This document shows, piece after piece, positions 1-12,200 of a stretch of 64,000 bases of DNA. The DNA comes from Oscarella lobularis. Its lineage: Eukaryota; Porifera; Homoscleromorpha; Homosclerophorida; Oscarellidae. Where the stretch lies: NCBI RefSeq assembly GCF_947507565.1, contig NC_089177.1, positions 1,362,648 to 1,426,647 on the forward strand. Reading direction: 5' to 3'. A program made the translations under genes and the position numbers. Each line of letters opens with the position of its first letter. Within the stretch, counting starts at the first letter, position 1. Below the pieces are notes generated by a model that did not search any database, was not told the DNA's origin, and saw only the letters and a program-made list of their open reading frames with translations.

Positions 1-28
1 AGCTGCAGTGCACATATTGGCGCTGCTG

Positions 29-831
29 AAAGGGGCACTGTAACGGTTGTTAAACATATACTACTATTAAAGTTCTTACGTTTGCTAATCGTTTTGCGCC
101 CGTTTTGCTGGCATTGTGTGCTTCGGCTACGAGAACGAAGCGTTTTAACTCTGTAATGACGGGCGTTCTGTGACGTAACTGGTCCACGCAGCTACCCGGA
201 TACAAAAAATGAACCGGCGTTTACGTCAAAGGCGTCACCTGCCGAGAAAGTTTGAAAGAAAAAAGTGTAGATCGTAAGGACTGAAACCGTTCGGTAATGA
301 CTTGAATTCGCTAACTACAAGCGGAAACGAGATAAAGCCGGAAACGCGCTTTTGTTCGTCATGCATTTCATGCTGTCTTCCGTGCCTTTCCGTCCGTATG
401 TCTGTAAACCTGTAATTGCACAACGTGGGCGAACCTTTGCACATGATAAATTAAGTGGGACAATGAGCGGAAAAGCACGGAAGACAGCATCGAATACATG
501 ACGCACAAAAGCGCGTTTCCGGCTTTATCTCCTTTCCGCTTTTAGTTAGCGAATGCAAGTCAGTACAGAACGGTTTCAGTCCTTACGATCTACACTTTTT
601 TCTTTCAAACTTTCTTGGCAGGTGACGCCTTCGACATAAACTACGGATCATTTTTTGTATCCGGGTAGCTGCGTGGACCAGTTACGTCACAGAACGCCCG
701 TCATTACAGAGTTAAAACGCTTCGTTCTCGTAGCCGAAGCACACAATGCCAGCAAAACCGGCGCGAAACGATTAGAAAACATAAGAACTTTAATAGTAGT
801 ATAGGTTTAAAAACCGTTACAGTGCCCCTTT
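29..831. repeat. Foldback (long inverted repeat) element, about 0.8 kb
   Basis: The two halves are long inverted repeats: bases 29 to about 395 match the reverse complement of about 470 to 831 with only scattered mismatches (roughly 94% by eye), around a spacer of about 75 bases. The outer ends read AAAGGGGCACTGTAACGG and its complement. No transposase-like reading frame is visible inside; the small ORFs present are mirror images of each other in the two arms. This is the structure of a non-autonomous foldback or MITE-type DNA transposon. No convincing target-site duplication was found, so the superfamily is open. The right end abuts the reading frame of the neighbouring gene. Confidence 0.85.
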
Positions 832-3400
832 AAGATTCATATCTGGCGCATGTTGCGGCCTCGCGTTTCTGCCTAACGGACCTGGTAGTGCTGTAATAGC
901 CCTGATCCTCAGCGTCAGCAAACAAATATACAGTTCCGTCTTTCTTATAGTCAAAGCACACGCCTCTGCTCGTTGTTTTCCTTTTATCCGTAAAAATGAA
1001 GTCTTTACCGGTCAGCACAACGTCAATACCTATAAGTGGCGTACGTTTGGTATCCACAACTAAGACATGGACGCAATGCTTGTCGTACCATGGCCTGTCA
1101 CAATTCCACCAACTAAAATGAGATGCGTTATATGTCCAGACAAGAGCTCCGTCGACTTCTCGTACAACACCAAAACCTTCTTGAATCCAGATGCCAAGCG
1201 ATTCGTTGAAATACCAGGCCCCAATTTTATCGCCAGGAGAGGCTAGGAGATCCGGATTCAGAGTCAGCTGCAATTCTACCTGTTTCTTAAGAGGAATTTT
1301 GCTGCCTGACAAAGCGTCTGTCAGAACTATTTCTGCCAGAGCTAAACTGTCCAGATTAACTTGGTTTTGTGTTGTGTTTTCTGGTAAAGCAATAAGATCT
1401 GGGACGCCTACTAAACTAGCGGTTGGATCGATGCCGGTGAAGGAAAGCAGCACTGTGCCATTCTCTGACATGTCTAAAGCATCCGACGGGAATAACAGTT
1501 TGTAAGAAAGGCTCTGAGCCCCACTTCCGCTGCCAATGTTACTGCTGGGATTTAATGAGACAGTAAAATTGGTTGATTTTGGAGAGTACAAGATAGAAAC
1601 CGGATCTTGACGCTTAATCAGATATAGAGTGAAAAGATTTTCTAGACATATGCTTAGTACTATGAAAAATTTGTAGAGTGCGTGTTTACCTACATCAGGT
1701 ACTGGCTGAGTGGCAAGAGAATTAGATGCATAGCCTTCGAGATTAACAACAATAACTAGGTTGCGCTGCCTAGGCACTCTAAACGAAACCGAGGAATTTC
1801 CCGAAAGAGACGCATTCTTTTGCAATGGAATCGTCCCATTCGTTTCGTTTGAGGAAACAATAACTGTGACTGAAAATCCAGACAAGTACTCAGACGTTTC
1901 AGCGTCAGCGGCGCGTACGACGACAATGTCACTGGTTTCTAAAAGAGAAAAACTAGATCTAGATCAGAAAAATTGACATAAAGGATACTGTTGGTCAGAC
2001 AAGTCTCGCCATTTCCATCCAGACCTTCAGGACAACGACCGCACTCAAACGTTCCGTTTCCTGTATCATTACAAGAAACTCCTGGGAAGCATGGTGACAA
2101 GTCGCATCCAAACGCTATTACTACAGGCAAAAACAAGAGAGATAATAACGATGTATCCTAAAAATTGAATGTAATACAATTTTCGCAAAACTGGCCGCTA
2201 TATAATTTTGAGCACAGGCAACATACACCATTCGTAGCGTTGCAAGAGAAGTCGTTGAAAATGCACCTGCCGTTATTTTTACACGGCGACGGATAGCAAG
2301 GATCTGTGAAAACGATTTACTGGTTTCAATAATTTTTAATGTACGTTTACTTGCAGTTCTTCTTATTGTAACTGAAACAAGAGCATTGGAATTAGCGTTT
2401 AGTGAAGAAGAGACTGAGCGGTCATGCTGGTACAGGCAGTTTGTCGAGAAGGACTTTAATTTGCCCGCTGCCCAGAGGGAAGCTGTTCTAATCAAGCAAT
2501 GGCAGTCATTGCACGATTTTCTGAATAGAAAGGTCCTCGTAGAAATATAAAAAAGATGTTATTAAATATCTTTTACTGATAAGTAGCATTGTTGACATTG
2601 AATTTGGTAATCTTTTGCATAAGAATTGGTTGATTTGTAAATGAGCAACTAAAGCGACTAAAACGTCCAGTGCACAAACTTTTTTAAAATTTACTAAGTA
2701 GTAAGGCTTTGAATTCCAGCCGAGAAAACGTCTCTAGAAAAAAAATTAAGAGAGTAGAACTGGGTGACCCTGGCTCGCGCAGAATCACTATATGCATGTA
2801 TATTTCCTACAAAAACGGCTAATTATCTCGCCTGCAGGAAAAAACTAGCGTTAAGCCATTCTTCATTAATTATTTTCACAATCTGTGGTTATTTTCATAT
2901 TACCCAGAAGGAAACGCTTGAAGAAAGCAGTCTTGGCCAATAACTAAGCTGCAACTCACAATAAAAAACTGGCCGGTAATGATACGAGAGATCATACGTA
3001 CCTTTTGCTGTGCGCTTGAAGGGCAGCTACAGCACCGGAAGATAAGAAACAACTATCGAATTGTCTGTGGCGCAAGGAAAAGCTATAAATAATATAAGGA
3101 TGTAAAGATGCTACATAATGGCTTTCCGGTTTCTTTGTTGATCCGCCTCTTCCGTGCGCCAGGTCGTTCGATCCACACATGTTGCAATAGCCCCAGCTTG
3201 CGGTCGCCTAAGCGATACAAAGGTACATTTTTTGATCAGTGGTTCGGCGGGCAGCAGGCTAACGCTTCAAGATTTATGACAGTTCCTTCAAACGAGCAAA
3301 CAACGAGAGAACTTCCGCAAGCACATTCGTCGCTGCAGGTTGCTCGACACGCCAGGTAGAATAGTACAAGGCCCGGAACTAGCAAGAGCTGCACAAGCAT
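830..3400 (-). CDS. Multi-EGF extracellular protein, 3' end cut by foldback element (paralogue of 27362-30837)
   Basis: Exons read on the minus strand: signal peptide and Cys-rich start from 3400; 3115-3207; 3002-3052; 2351-2520; an EGF-like exon 2178-2303; a thrombospondin-like EGF exon 1989-2114; 1690-1938; and a large exon 830-1612. The last exon carries a beta-rich ectodomain with the motif HFSWWNCD, which recalls FAM171/CILP-type ectodomains (family assignment from memory, uncertain). Compared with the paralogue, the protein ends just after a shared AATC motif, a few residues before the foldback element, and its TAA stop (830-832) spans the element border. The paralogue continues for about 300 more residues. 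The first exon (LRRNT-like start with LVVCSF) has no donor in the right phase, so this copy may be degenerating. Probably secreted or cell-surface; role unknown. Confidence 0.6.
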
Positions 3401-5169
3401 CCCTTGAGTGACACGAAACTGCGGTTGAAATGATGATCCGCGGTCTGGCGTGCAGCTTTAGCTATCACTTTCTTCCCGCTGTGTAAACTGGACAATACGA
3501 TGCCTAGACAATGTCTAGACGTAGGATAGATTCCAGACAACTTCCACGTACGACCACTTTGTGAGCGCCACATCATTGTAACCGACCTAATGTGAAAAGT
3601 ACCCTTGAGCCACATTATGTGAAGAACAACGAAAGAACCACTTACAGCGTCTGAAATCGGGTGATTCAATCAATACTCATGACATACATTGCCCGTTTAC
3701 TGTCACTGCCAAGTAGGTAACCACCTTCTGCTCGCTCGCGATCTGCTTCGCCATTATTCTGCATCGAATGGCTCAACATCTAAGCCTTCCTGTGGTCGTT
3801 ACGTACGACGCGAGGTTCGAGGTGGAAGGCTTACTTGGACTGTTTTTTCATAGTAGCGTCTAGTAGACGTTCATTCACGAAGTCGTTCCTCTGACTCCTG
3901 CACGGGTACATTGAGTTAATGTACTGGTGTTTATTATCCCTCTCTCTACAATCCGTGCTCTGACGAAAGCGCAGAGCAACAAGTTCTTATCCCGCGCATC
4001 GGCCACGCCCCCTTATCGTTGAACGCTCGATTTCTCCGAGTCCGAAGCGTCGCTTGCAAAAGCAACGATTCTGAGCATTATTTAGACATTTCGTAACCTC
4101 TTTGAGTTGCCTAGAAGGCTAGACAGCCTTTCTAAAGCCGTTTTTTCAACACCTAGGTGACTTTGTGAAGTTTTCCTGACCGTTCTGCAAGCTTTCGCAG
4201 CTACACAGCGCATTCTAACTGTAGGCTATAGACGTAAAGTGCAACTGTCTCACCGATAAACGTAATTGAGACGATTTTGTAGATAGCATGCTTGAAAATC
4301 CTCTCGATCTTGACTATTGTGAATCGCATATGATTTTGAATGAAATAGTTGCACTTTGACGTTCATATTCTACGGTTCGATGTTTTCGAAAGCCGGCAGA
4401 ACGGTCAGGAAATCGCCTGTTGAAAAAAACGGACTTTAGGGATGCGTCGCTTGTAAAAAGCAATACAGAGGCTAATTTTCTGTCGTACCCAAATAGTCAC
4501 TGCGGCGAAATCACGTGAAATGCTGCTCTTTTCAAGACATGAAACCTCTTGAGGGAGCCCTTACTAGAGCTTGCATCAATGCATGAAGCACGCACCGGTG
4601 TGCCAATACCTGAGAGAAAATTGAACGGCCGAAAATTGAAAACAGTGATCTGCGCACAACGTTTGGCTACAGTTGGCAAATTTGGGTGCCAAGCATGCCC
4701 AAAATGCTATAAACGATGCGATTTGCCAGGAATTGCTTTCTGAACATGCGCTTTCGAAAAAAACCGGCTCGAAACTTCCTATTAGCGTTCGTTGCTTCGA
4801 TGACAGCCTCTGGAGTCAGCAAATGCTCGATAATTTGCAAAAAGAGCGATCCAAATGAAGCAGAACTTCGCCGGGAAGATTTTAATGCCTCGTTGAGTAG
4901 TAAAAAGATTCGGAGAGGACTCGAGGCTGCCCAAAAAGGGCCCAAACGGGGCCCCAAAAGAGGAGCGCAGGTTAGCGATAGACTGCGAGCATGCGCGTGC
5001 TTCTCATTTTGTATGAGCGTGGGCGGGGTCTACGACACAATAACATAACATACAGCACTAAAAACAAGCAAAAACCAAACAAGTGTTTGAGACATGCAAA
5101 AGCGGACGATACTTCTAGAACACCAGCGATACAGTACAAATACAGCATGCTGCAGTTTCTGCAAATTAG
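3401..5169. other. Intergenic stretch with an imperfect inverted repeat
   Basis: This lies between the start of the 830-3400 gene and the stop of the giant gene. It should hold the former's promoter and the latter's 3' flank, but I see no clear TATA box. Overlapping short ORFs on both strands at 4500-5050 look neither spliced nor conserved, and I cannot assign them. The only structured part is the inverted repeat at 4118-4446. Confidence 0.5.
4118..4446. repeat. Imperfect foldback/MITE-like inverted repeat
   Basis: TCCTGACCGTTCTGC near 4175 recurs inverted near 4395 (GCAGAACGGTCAGGA), and AAAGCCGTTTTTTCAAC near 4135 recurs inverted near 4420. AAAGTGCAACT near 4235 pairs with AGTTGCACTTT near 4350. 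The arms are about 110-130 bases with indels. GCGTCGCTTG motifs lie just outside on both sides (about 4047 and 4444). It resembles an old non-autonomous element. Confidence 0.55.
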
Positions 5170-6290
5170 CTACACTCTATCCGGTGCTGAACCCCCCTCT
5201 TTCAACTTCGTGATTGGTTCAACAGTATACTCTCCTGTGACAGGACACGAATTGCCACCAGAAGAGCAAACGTTAGCAACGCAATCTATTTCAGGAACAC
5301 ACAACCCTATATGTGTTTCAGTTAGAACGCGTACTTCAAAGTATAAGCAGAGCACATTACCGTTCCTTTGCTGAGCATAAAAGCTAAAGCCAGCTTCGAG
5401 AAGCGGAACCATCGAATTTTTGCGTGCTCCAGGAAATACAATAGTCAGCGTGTCGTTAGACTGCCACAAACCAAAGTGGGGCAACTCATTCACGATCGAC
5501 GGAGTAAAATGAAGAATTTGGGCCAATTCCTTTTCTCGAGCCACCGGCGGTAAGTTGGTCTCATCTGAAAATCGAATGCAAATATAAGATCCATGCTGGC
5601 CAAGACGCCCATTTCCGGTATGAACATCTGCAACTTCCAACTGTTTAGAAAACATCTATTACGGTAAATGCCAATAATCAGTAACAAAACGCGATCTTTT
5701 ATCGTGTTTGTACCTTATATTCGGAATATTTCTCTGCCGATCGCCGTGTTCTCAGCTTGGTGGTAACGCACTGATTTCCCTCCGGATTTACAACTATTTC
5801 AGGTGCGTGATCGTTAGTTGATCTTAGATTGATTTTCACTCTCAGTTCCGTTGTAGCAGAAGGCGTTCCCGTGTCATAAAATCGAATCACAACCTATTTA
5901 CGCCTCAAGCTCAGAACAGAATACTCTGCACTCGGTGAGCAAATTACATAGCGCTTGATGGGATAGTTTGAGTTGGGAAGAAAGAGAGTGGGTTCGTCTT
6001 CTTGGCTAAAATAAAGAACTTGCCTTACCAGTTCCGTAAGAACCTAAAAAATGACCACATAATGTTTCACCACATAGTCTCTGACGGAGCTTTACAGCAA
6101 TTGATGCATTTCCTTCGAATATTAGCTTCTTCGATACTTCAGTGTTTTCGAATGTCATCTACAAAATTGTTTAGCCGAAACATCATTTATTTTCCTTTTA
6201 CACTTACTTTGAGATTGGCTGGAACGTTTTGAACAATAAATATAAATTCGCCTTCATCAACGTAACCGGAAGGAACAGTTCTGCACAACG
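5170..6290 (-). other. C-terminal exons of the giant gene
   Basis: Exons near 6190-6280 and 5890-6010, then 5714-5893 (NDHAPEI, cadherin-like) and the last exon 5170-5640, ending in a TAG stop. The end is Cys-containing but has no hydrophobic membrane segment. A further unrecognised 3' exon beyond 5170 cannot be excluded, but no donor near the stop is convincing. Confidence 0.55.
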
Positions 6291-9200
6291 AAAGTTACAA
6301 TTAGCATTTACAGTAATGCCATTTCTACTCTAGGTCACAAATATTACATCAGTTCAAATGATACTTTTCTCAGCCTATGATTTTCATTATCCGAGACCGA
6401 AAGCCGATGAGGGTCCGGAATAACGTATGCTCCACGAAGCTGTCCTTCACGAAACGTTATCGATAAACTGCTTGCGTCCAAGTTGACGTCAATTCCGTCG
6501 TTCACATTTTTAACAACTATAATTATCATTGCTGTTTCAGATGTCTCTCCTCCACTGTCGGTAACGTTGCAGCGAAATCGACGATCTCCAGCAGTGACCT
6601 CCTCCTTATTGTTGAAGTACTCGACAGAACGTATTATGTTCAAATAGTAATCGGTTTCGGCCAGTCCGTTTGCAAGCACGACAAACGTTTCTGCATTTCT
6701 CTGAGATATTTCGTACGAGACATTGTCTTCTTGGGCAAGACCAGAGTCTATGCGTAAACCCTCAAAACTGCCGTCCAATGCGCCATCCATATGACATTGA
6801 AGTCTACTCATTTTTGTGCTGTCAACATCAATCAATGTTGTCGTGTTGGGAGCAATAAATTTTGGATGACTGTCCTCGGCAAAAACAATTTGATTAGAGC
6901 CTGAGAAATTTTCTGGAAAGAAACGCAGAACTGGAGCGTCGTTGATCGGTATAACGTCAACCTAAAGTGAAGTGACAATGTTAACTACCCATGTGCACAG
7001 TATAGGATGACTTACGGTTGAGGTGAGACTGTTCGACCACATTTCACCGTCGAACACTTTGACAGTGAACACTCTGTCGAATGAGTTTATAGAAACTTTA
7101 GCAAAACTTTCTAAAATCGAACCTGCTTGCTGACGATAAATTGAATGGCTTTGTCTCAGGGTTATAGAATTGAATACTATCCAGGTACGATTCATAGAAT
7201 GATGCACTAGCGTTGCCTGTAACATTCTGAAGAAGTAATAAAACTAATTAATTTAAAGTATTCTTCTTTGAAAGAAACTTACGATCATAAGTGCGTTCTG
7301 TGTTTGCTCAAGGTCAACGTCAACTTGACCAACGTTAGAATTTGGCAAAATTATTTCTCCGGATAAGTCAACGTTTTGATCATCAGAAACAATAATTTGT
7401 ATTAAAGCCCTGAAATAAACAATCATCTATAGCTATATGCGATTTATCTGACTTATCTAGCTTACATAGTAAGGAAATCGCTGTCCGGATCCAAGATGCG
7501 ACCGCCCTCGAAAACGTTGACCGGTGGTTCATATTGACGGTATTGGATTATAGAAGTGTTCGCCTCATGCGGAAACGTTAGCGATGGACGATCATTGATG
7601 TTCACAAGATCGACCCTGTTTGACATGAATTAAAGGAGAACACTCTTAGAGTGCATCTAATGAATACTTGACTGAAGTTGACGCTTCGTGAATTCCATCT
7701 GAAACGGTACAGCTGATTCTGCGGTATAGAGAAGGGAAAATTTCTCCCCCGTGAAAATAGTAGAGCGAATTTAGGCAATCTGCATAATCTTCTGGAGCTG
7801 CTTTTCCTCTTATCCACAAATCACCAGTGTCATTCTTGCGCTACATATCAAAAAGTACTTAGTTATTATTAGAGCGAAGTGATGCATACCGAGATGTTCA
7901 ATGCTCTGCAGTTATTGGCAAAAATATACTCCTTATTTGCATCAAAACTGCTGCTTGGAGCAGATACTATCACGCAGTGGGCAAACTCAAGTTTGTGGCT
8001 ACAAACAAAGATTATTAGTAGAATTTATATGCATGTACCGTTCGTAGAGTAGGTACTAAGAAGACTCTTTCATACAAATAAAACGAAATAAATCTATACA
8101 AGAGACTAAGTACTGCAGAGGTATCACCGCATACATGACTGAGACTTTATGAAAAATTTACCTCGGATTACATGCATGCCTCAGATATACGGTACAGAAG
8201 ATACTGTAATTGGATATGAAGCAACTGACTTACAATAAAACATTGTCGGCATCGGAAATTGTCAAGTTGTATTGAAACACGTTTACACTGCGATGATCCC
8301 CTTCTGAAAATTGCAAAGGTATGTCTACAAAAACAACGTTTGATTTATTACGCACACATTCATGATATTTAATACAATTAGGCAACCTTTGTTATTGAAA
8401 ATAATCGGCGCATTTTCGTTTTGTCCTATATGCTGAATAGCTACAGAAATTGCAGGTGACGTCTCTTTGTATACGTCGGTCACAATCAGCGACACATTTC
8501 TAAAATTTGAATATCAGCGTGTGTGCTACATGCACTTACAGGTGTAGTGACGTACCTAATTAAGTAGTCCGAAGGATTTTGATGAACATACGCAAGTGTT
8601 GAAAGAAAAATATTCAAATCAAGACTTTCGGTTCGAGAGAACGTGTAGACCAGAGTGCTGCAAAGAAATCGTGTTTATCGTAATATAGACATAGGGCAGC
8701 GCGGTCTATACTCATCTCCCAATGAAGCAACGTTATTAGATGGCCTGCCATTAGACAAGAGCTCCTGTTCCGAAACCCTTCCTAAATTTAGAGCTGCACT
8801 TCTCGCCTCGGTTATCTAATGAAGATGCAAACAATCGTCAGTTGCAAGAAAGAAGAAGAGCTACAACGATAACATACGCTTTCGATGTCCGAATGAATGT
8901 TTACAACACCCGAAAGCGTCACTTGCACAGATTCCCAGCCCTAAATTCAACCCTAATCAATTAAACTATGCAAAAAATAAATTCTACTGGATTACGTTAT
9001 TTCCTAAATCCCCAGTAACGAATTTGTGCGGATTAGGTATTAGCCATAGAATCGTATTTGGAGCGGAATATTGCAATGTGATATCTTGCAGAAAATTGGG
9101 TGGACCGAAGTGAAGAACTTGGACTGAACAAAACACTAATAAAAAGAAAATAAACTCTCCAGCGTTCTTCTCTTTTTCTTATGCAACGCTTACGTTTGCA

Positions 9201-12200
9201 CCGAGGAAAGGGCAAATCCCATAATCCTCCCTCTAAGCAAGTAAGCTCTGTCTCTCCGCACGCAGTTAGATTTTTCTTGCAACCGAAAATGGATTTGGTT
9301 CCTGAAGTTCTGACGCTGACGTTGCCCATAAATGATGCATCAGGCAACGGACAAATGCCTAATAAATTAAAGCAAAAATTACCATTTGGAGAAATAAATG
9401 ACCGTAAACTAAAGTGCTACTTTACACATACTGTATAGTTGCACGACCAAGAACTCTTTATAAACTACCAATAACTCTAAATAGAATATTCTACGTAAAT
9501 GAGTACTCACATGTTAGATTGCTTCCTGTCCAAATAGCGCTATCAGTGCACTCGCGCCACTTTTCGCCCACAAAAACACCATTTTCATAACAGGGATGGG
9601 TAGCAGTTGTACCTCTGTAATGAATGGTGTCACTGTATTTTATGGCATAAAAACCGTGTGGCTTCTCCAACAAAGAACATCCAAGGCAGTCATTGAAATT
9701 GACGGGAGACGGTGAACTCCAGCGGCTATTTACGTGATAGAATATTTCTCCATGGCTAACGTTATTATCAACGAGTTTTCCAGTGGCAAGAATGATATGA
9801 ATGCTTCCGTTTGTGACGTAGTCGATATTTTGTCGAATTATAAATATCATTTCGCCGTTTACTGTCGTAGCATTGAAATCGAGAATCGTCGTGTCGTTTG
9901 CAATTATCGTCGGTTCTCCATAAAATGACGCTTTGCGTTTCTGAACTTGTAGAGATTCGTCTCTCAAACTGAAGAAGGCTGTGACGATATCAGAATTGCA
10001 CATCGTCCCGTTTACGCTGAGTCCAATGCCTATCCAGAAGTCTCCAACACTTCTTTTTATTTCTGTTGTTAGCACAGATTTGTTCGGATTGTACGACCAT
10101 CTTGCTGTCATAGTAACAGAATAGCTACCAGCCTCGCTTCCTTCCATATCGCAGCTACGCCCTAAATGCAAATAACAATAGTGAATATTTTACCACTGTC
10201 TAAAACTTTCTAAATACATGTAGTATTGGCAATAGTTTGGCTTATGTTGCACAACTCGCCATAGTATCCGTTGAAACAACTGCACACAAACCCACGTTCG
10301 TTTGAAGTGCAATCTCCATGAACACATGGATCAATGGCACAATAATTAAAGCCAATAATAACTTGTGCAATAGCTGAAGTGGCGTTTTCATCATCCGTTG
10401 CCGCGCATTCGATCACCCGATTACCGGGTGTCAGAAGGCTCTGATCGTTGTGAAAGTAGTAAATAGACATAACGGCGGACCTGTAGTTTCTGACGGATGC
10501 CAGCCCGTTAATTATTAAAGTAACAGTGTCTGACTCAGAGCGGTTGAGGTCAACGCTGAGGTTGTAGAGAGTTGTAAGAGTCTCGTTTACTCCAATGATT
10601 TCGAGAACGCCATCTGTCGCATTTTGAAGAAGACAGGTAAACTGTCTCAAATTCGTGCCGTCGACATCTTCCAGTGTCGTCGTATTTGGAAACACCATGA
10701 GTGGTAAGCCTTTTCGAAACGTTGCAAAAGAAACCAGGGATTCAGAAGTAGGAAAAGCATAAGGATTAGATTCGGGGTTAAACTGAAGAATGGGAGCATC
10801 ATTAACAGAAATAACAGTAACCTATAGAACAAACGTTATACCGAGAGACATCTAGACCGAACACAAAGCCAAACCATTGTTTGAATGAAGTTAGAAGATA
10901 ATTCGTTGTCAAAAACTTGAAGTGTAAACAACCTTATGTAAAAGACAGTTGAGCAAGATAAATCATATACCATAGTTTATTAGGCTCCAACCTGTCTTCA
11001 GAGGTAAGTCTGAAAGGTTTTTCAACGCTGCTTTGAAACAGTAACCCGCGAACGAAAGATTGATATTCTTCTGAAGTTGCGTTCCCGGTCACATTCTTCC
11101 AAATAGACGTATATACGTTAAACTAGAATTGTACACGCGCGAAAATTTTATACCCATTCAACATCTCCATCGCTTTCGACCATGATGATTTCTAGTTTGG
11201 ATGATTCAGTAGAAAAAACGACGCTGTCGTTCCTTTCGTTTTGCTGTGCGTTCATGTGCAGCCCCAGTGCTTTTACATGAGCTCTATTAATTAATAACGT
11301 ATAGCACCAATAACATGAACTGCGATCCCTACTTTTGAATAAAACTGTCTTCATCCGATATTACAAGTGACTCAAATACGGCCACCGGATCACCGTACTG
11401 AACGTAGGTCTTGGACAGTTCTGTTGCATTTCCGTTAATTGTTAGCGATGGAGGGTCGTTTACATTGAAAAGATTGATTCTATACAAACGCAGATCAATT
11501 CTATTAGCCGCTATAACAAATCTAGATTCTACCTGATGGTTGCAATTCCAACGTGTATTCCGTCGGAAAGAGAACACGTGACGTCTCGCCGAATTAGGGG
11601 AGAAACTTCTCCAAGGAATTCATATTCAATCGAATTAAAACAGCGCTCATAAGCCTTGCTATTATTGGAGCCAGTTATTGTAAACGTGCCGTTGACAGTG
11701 TGATACTAAAGACGATGGGTGAGAATAAGTATTGATTGTATGATGAATCACATTACGTTTGTAGTGAAATAAGGACAATCAGCGCGTAGAATGTCTCTTT
11801 CTGGTAAATACGAAGATTCTTGAACTGCAGTTAAACTGCAAAATCCGGTCGGAAACTTTAAACTGAGAAGCAAAGTAAAGCAAGCATTCCAATAAATTAT
11901 TTCTGAAACAACTCACGTATCGTGATCGGCATCATGAATTTCAAGCCGTTTCTGAAAAAGAATTATTGAGCCTTCGCCTTCCGTATAATTGATAGCTTGG
12001 TCTAGTCATTTCAAGATATATTACAGACGAAAATTGGTCCTATAGCTGTGCTTTTTCTTACTGCTGGGAGATAGCACTGGGCTGTTGTCGTTTATCGCAG
12101 AATGCTGTACCGTAATGTGTATTTTTGATGACTCTCGGTCGTAAATGTCGACAGCAAAAACAGTCAGATTTCTTTTAAAAAGGAACGTGAAATGCACAGA

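Noticed and set aside
235-506. Small ORFs in the first 0.8 kb
   Set aside because: They lie in the arms and loop of the foldback element and mirror each other, so they are not genes.
3002-3207. Apparent frameshift in the second exon of the 830-3400 gene
   Set aside because: Reading it as two exons (3115-3207 and 3002-3052) with an intron restores the frame, and the paralogue has the same split.
4549-5048. Overlapping ORFs on both strands, considered as a transposase remnant
   Set aside because: No transposase motif, no consistent frame, and both strands are equally open. Left unassigned.
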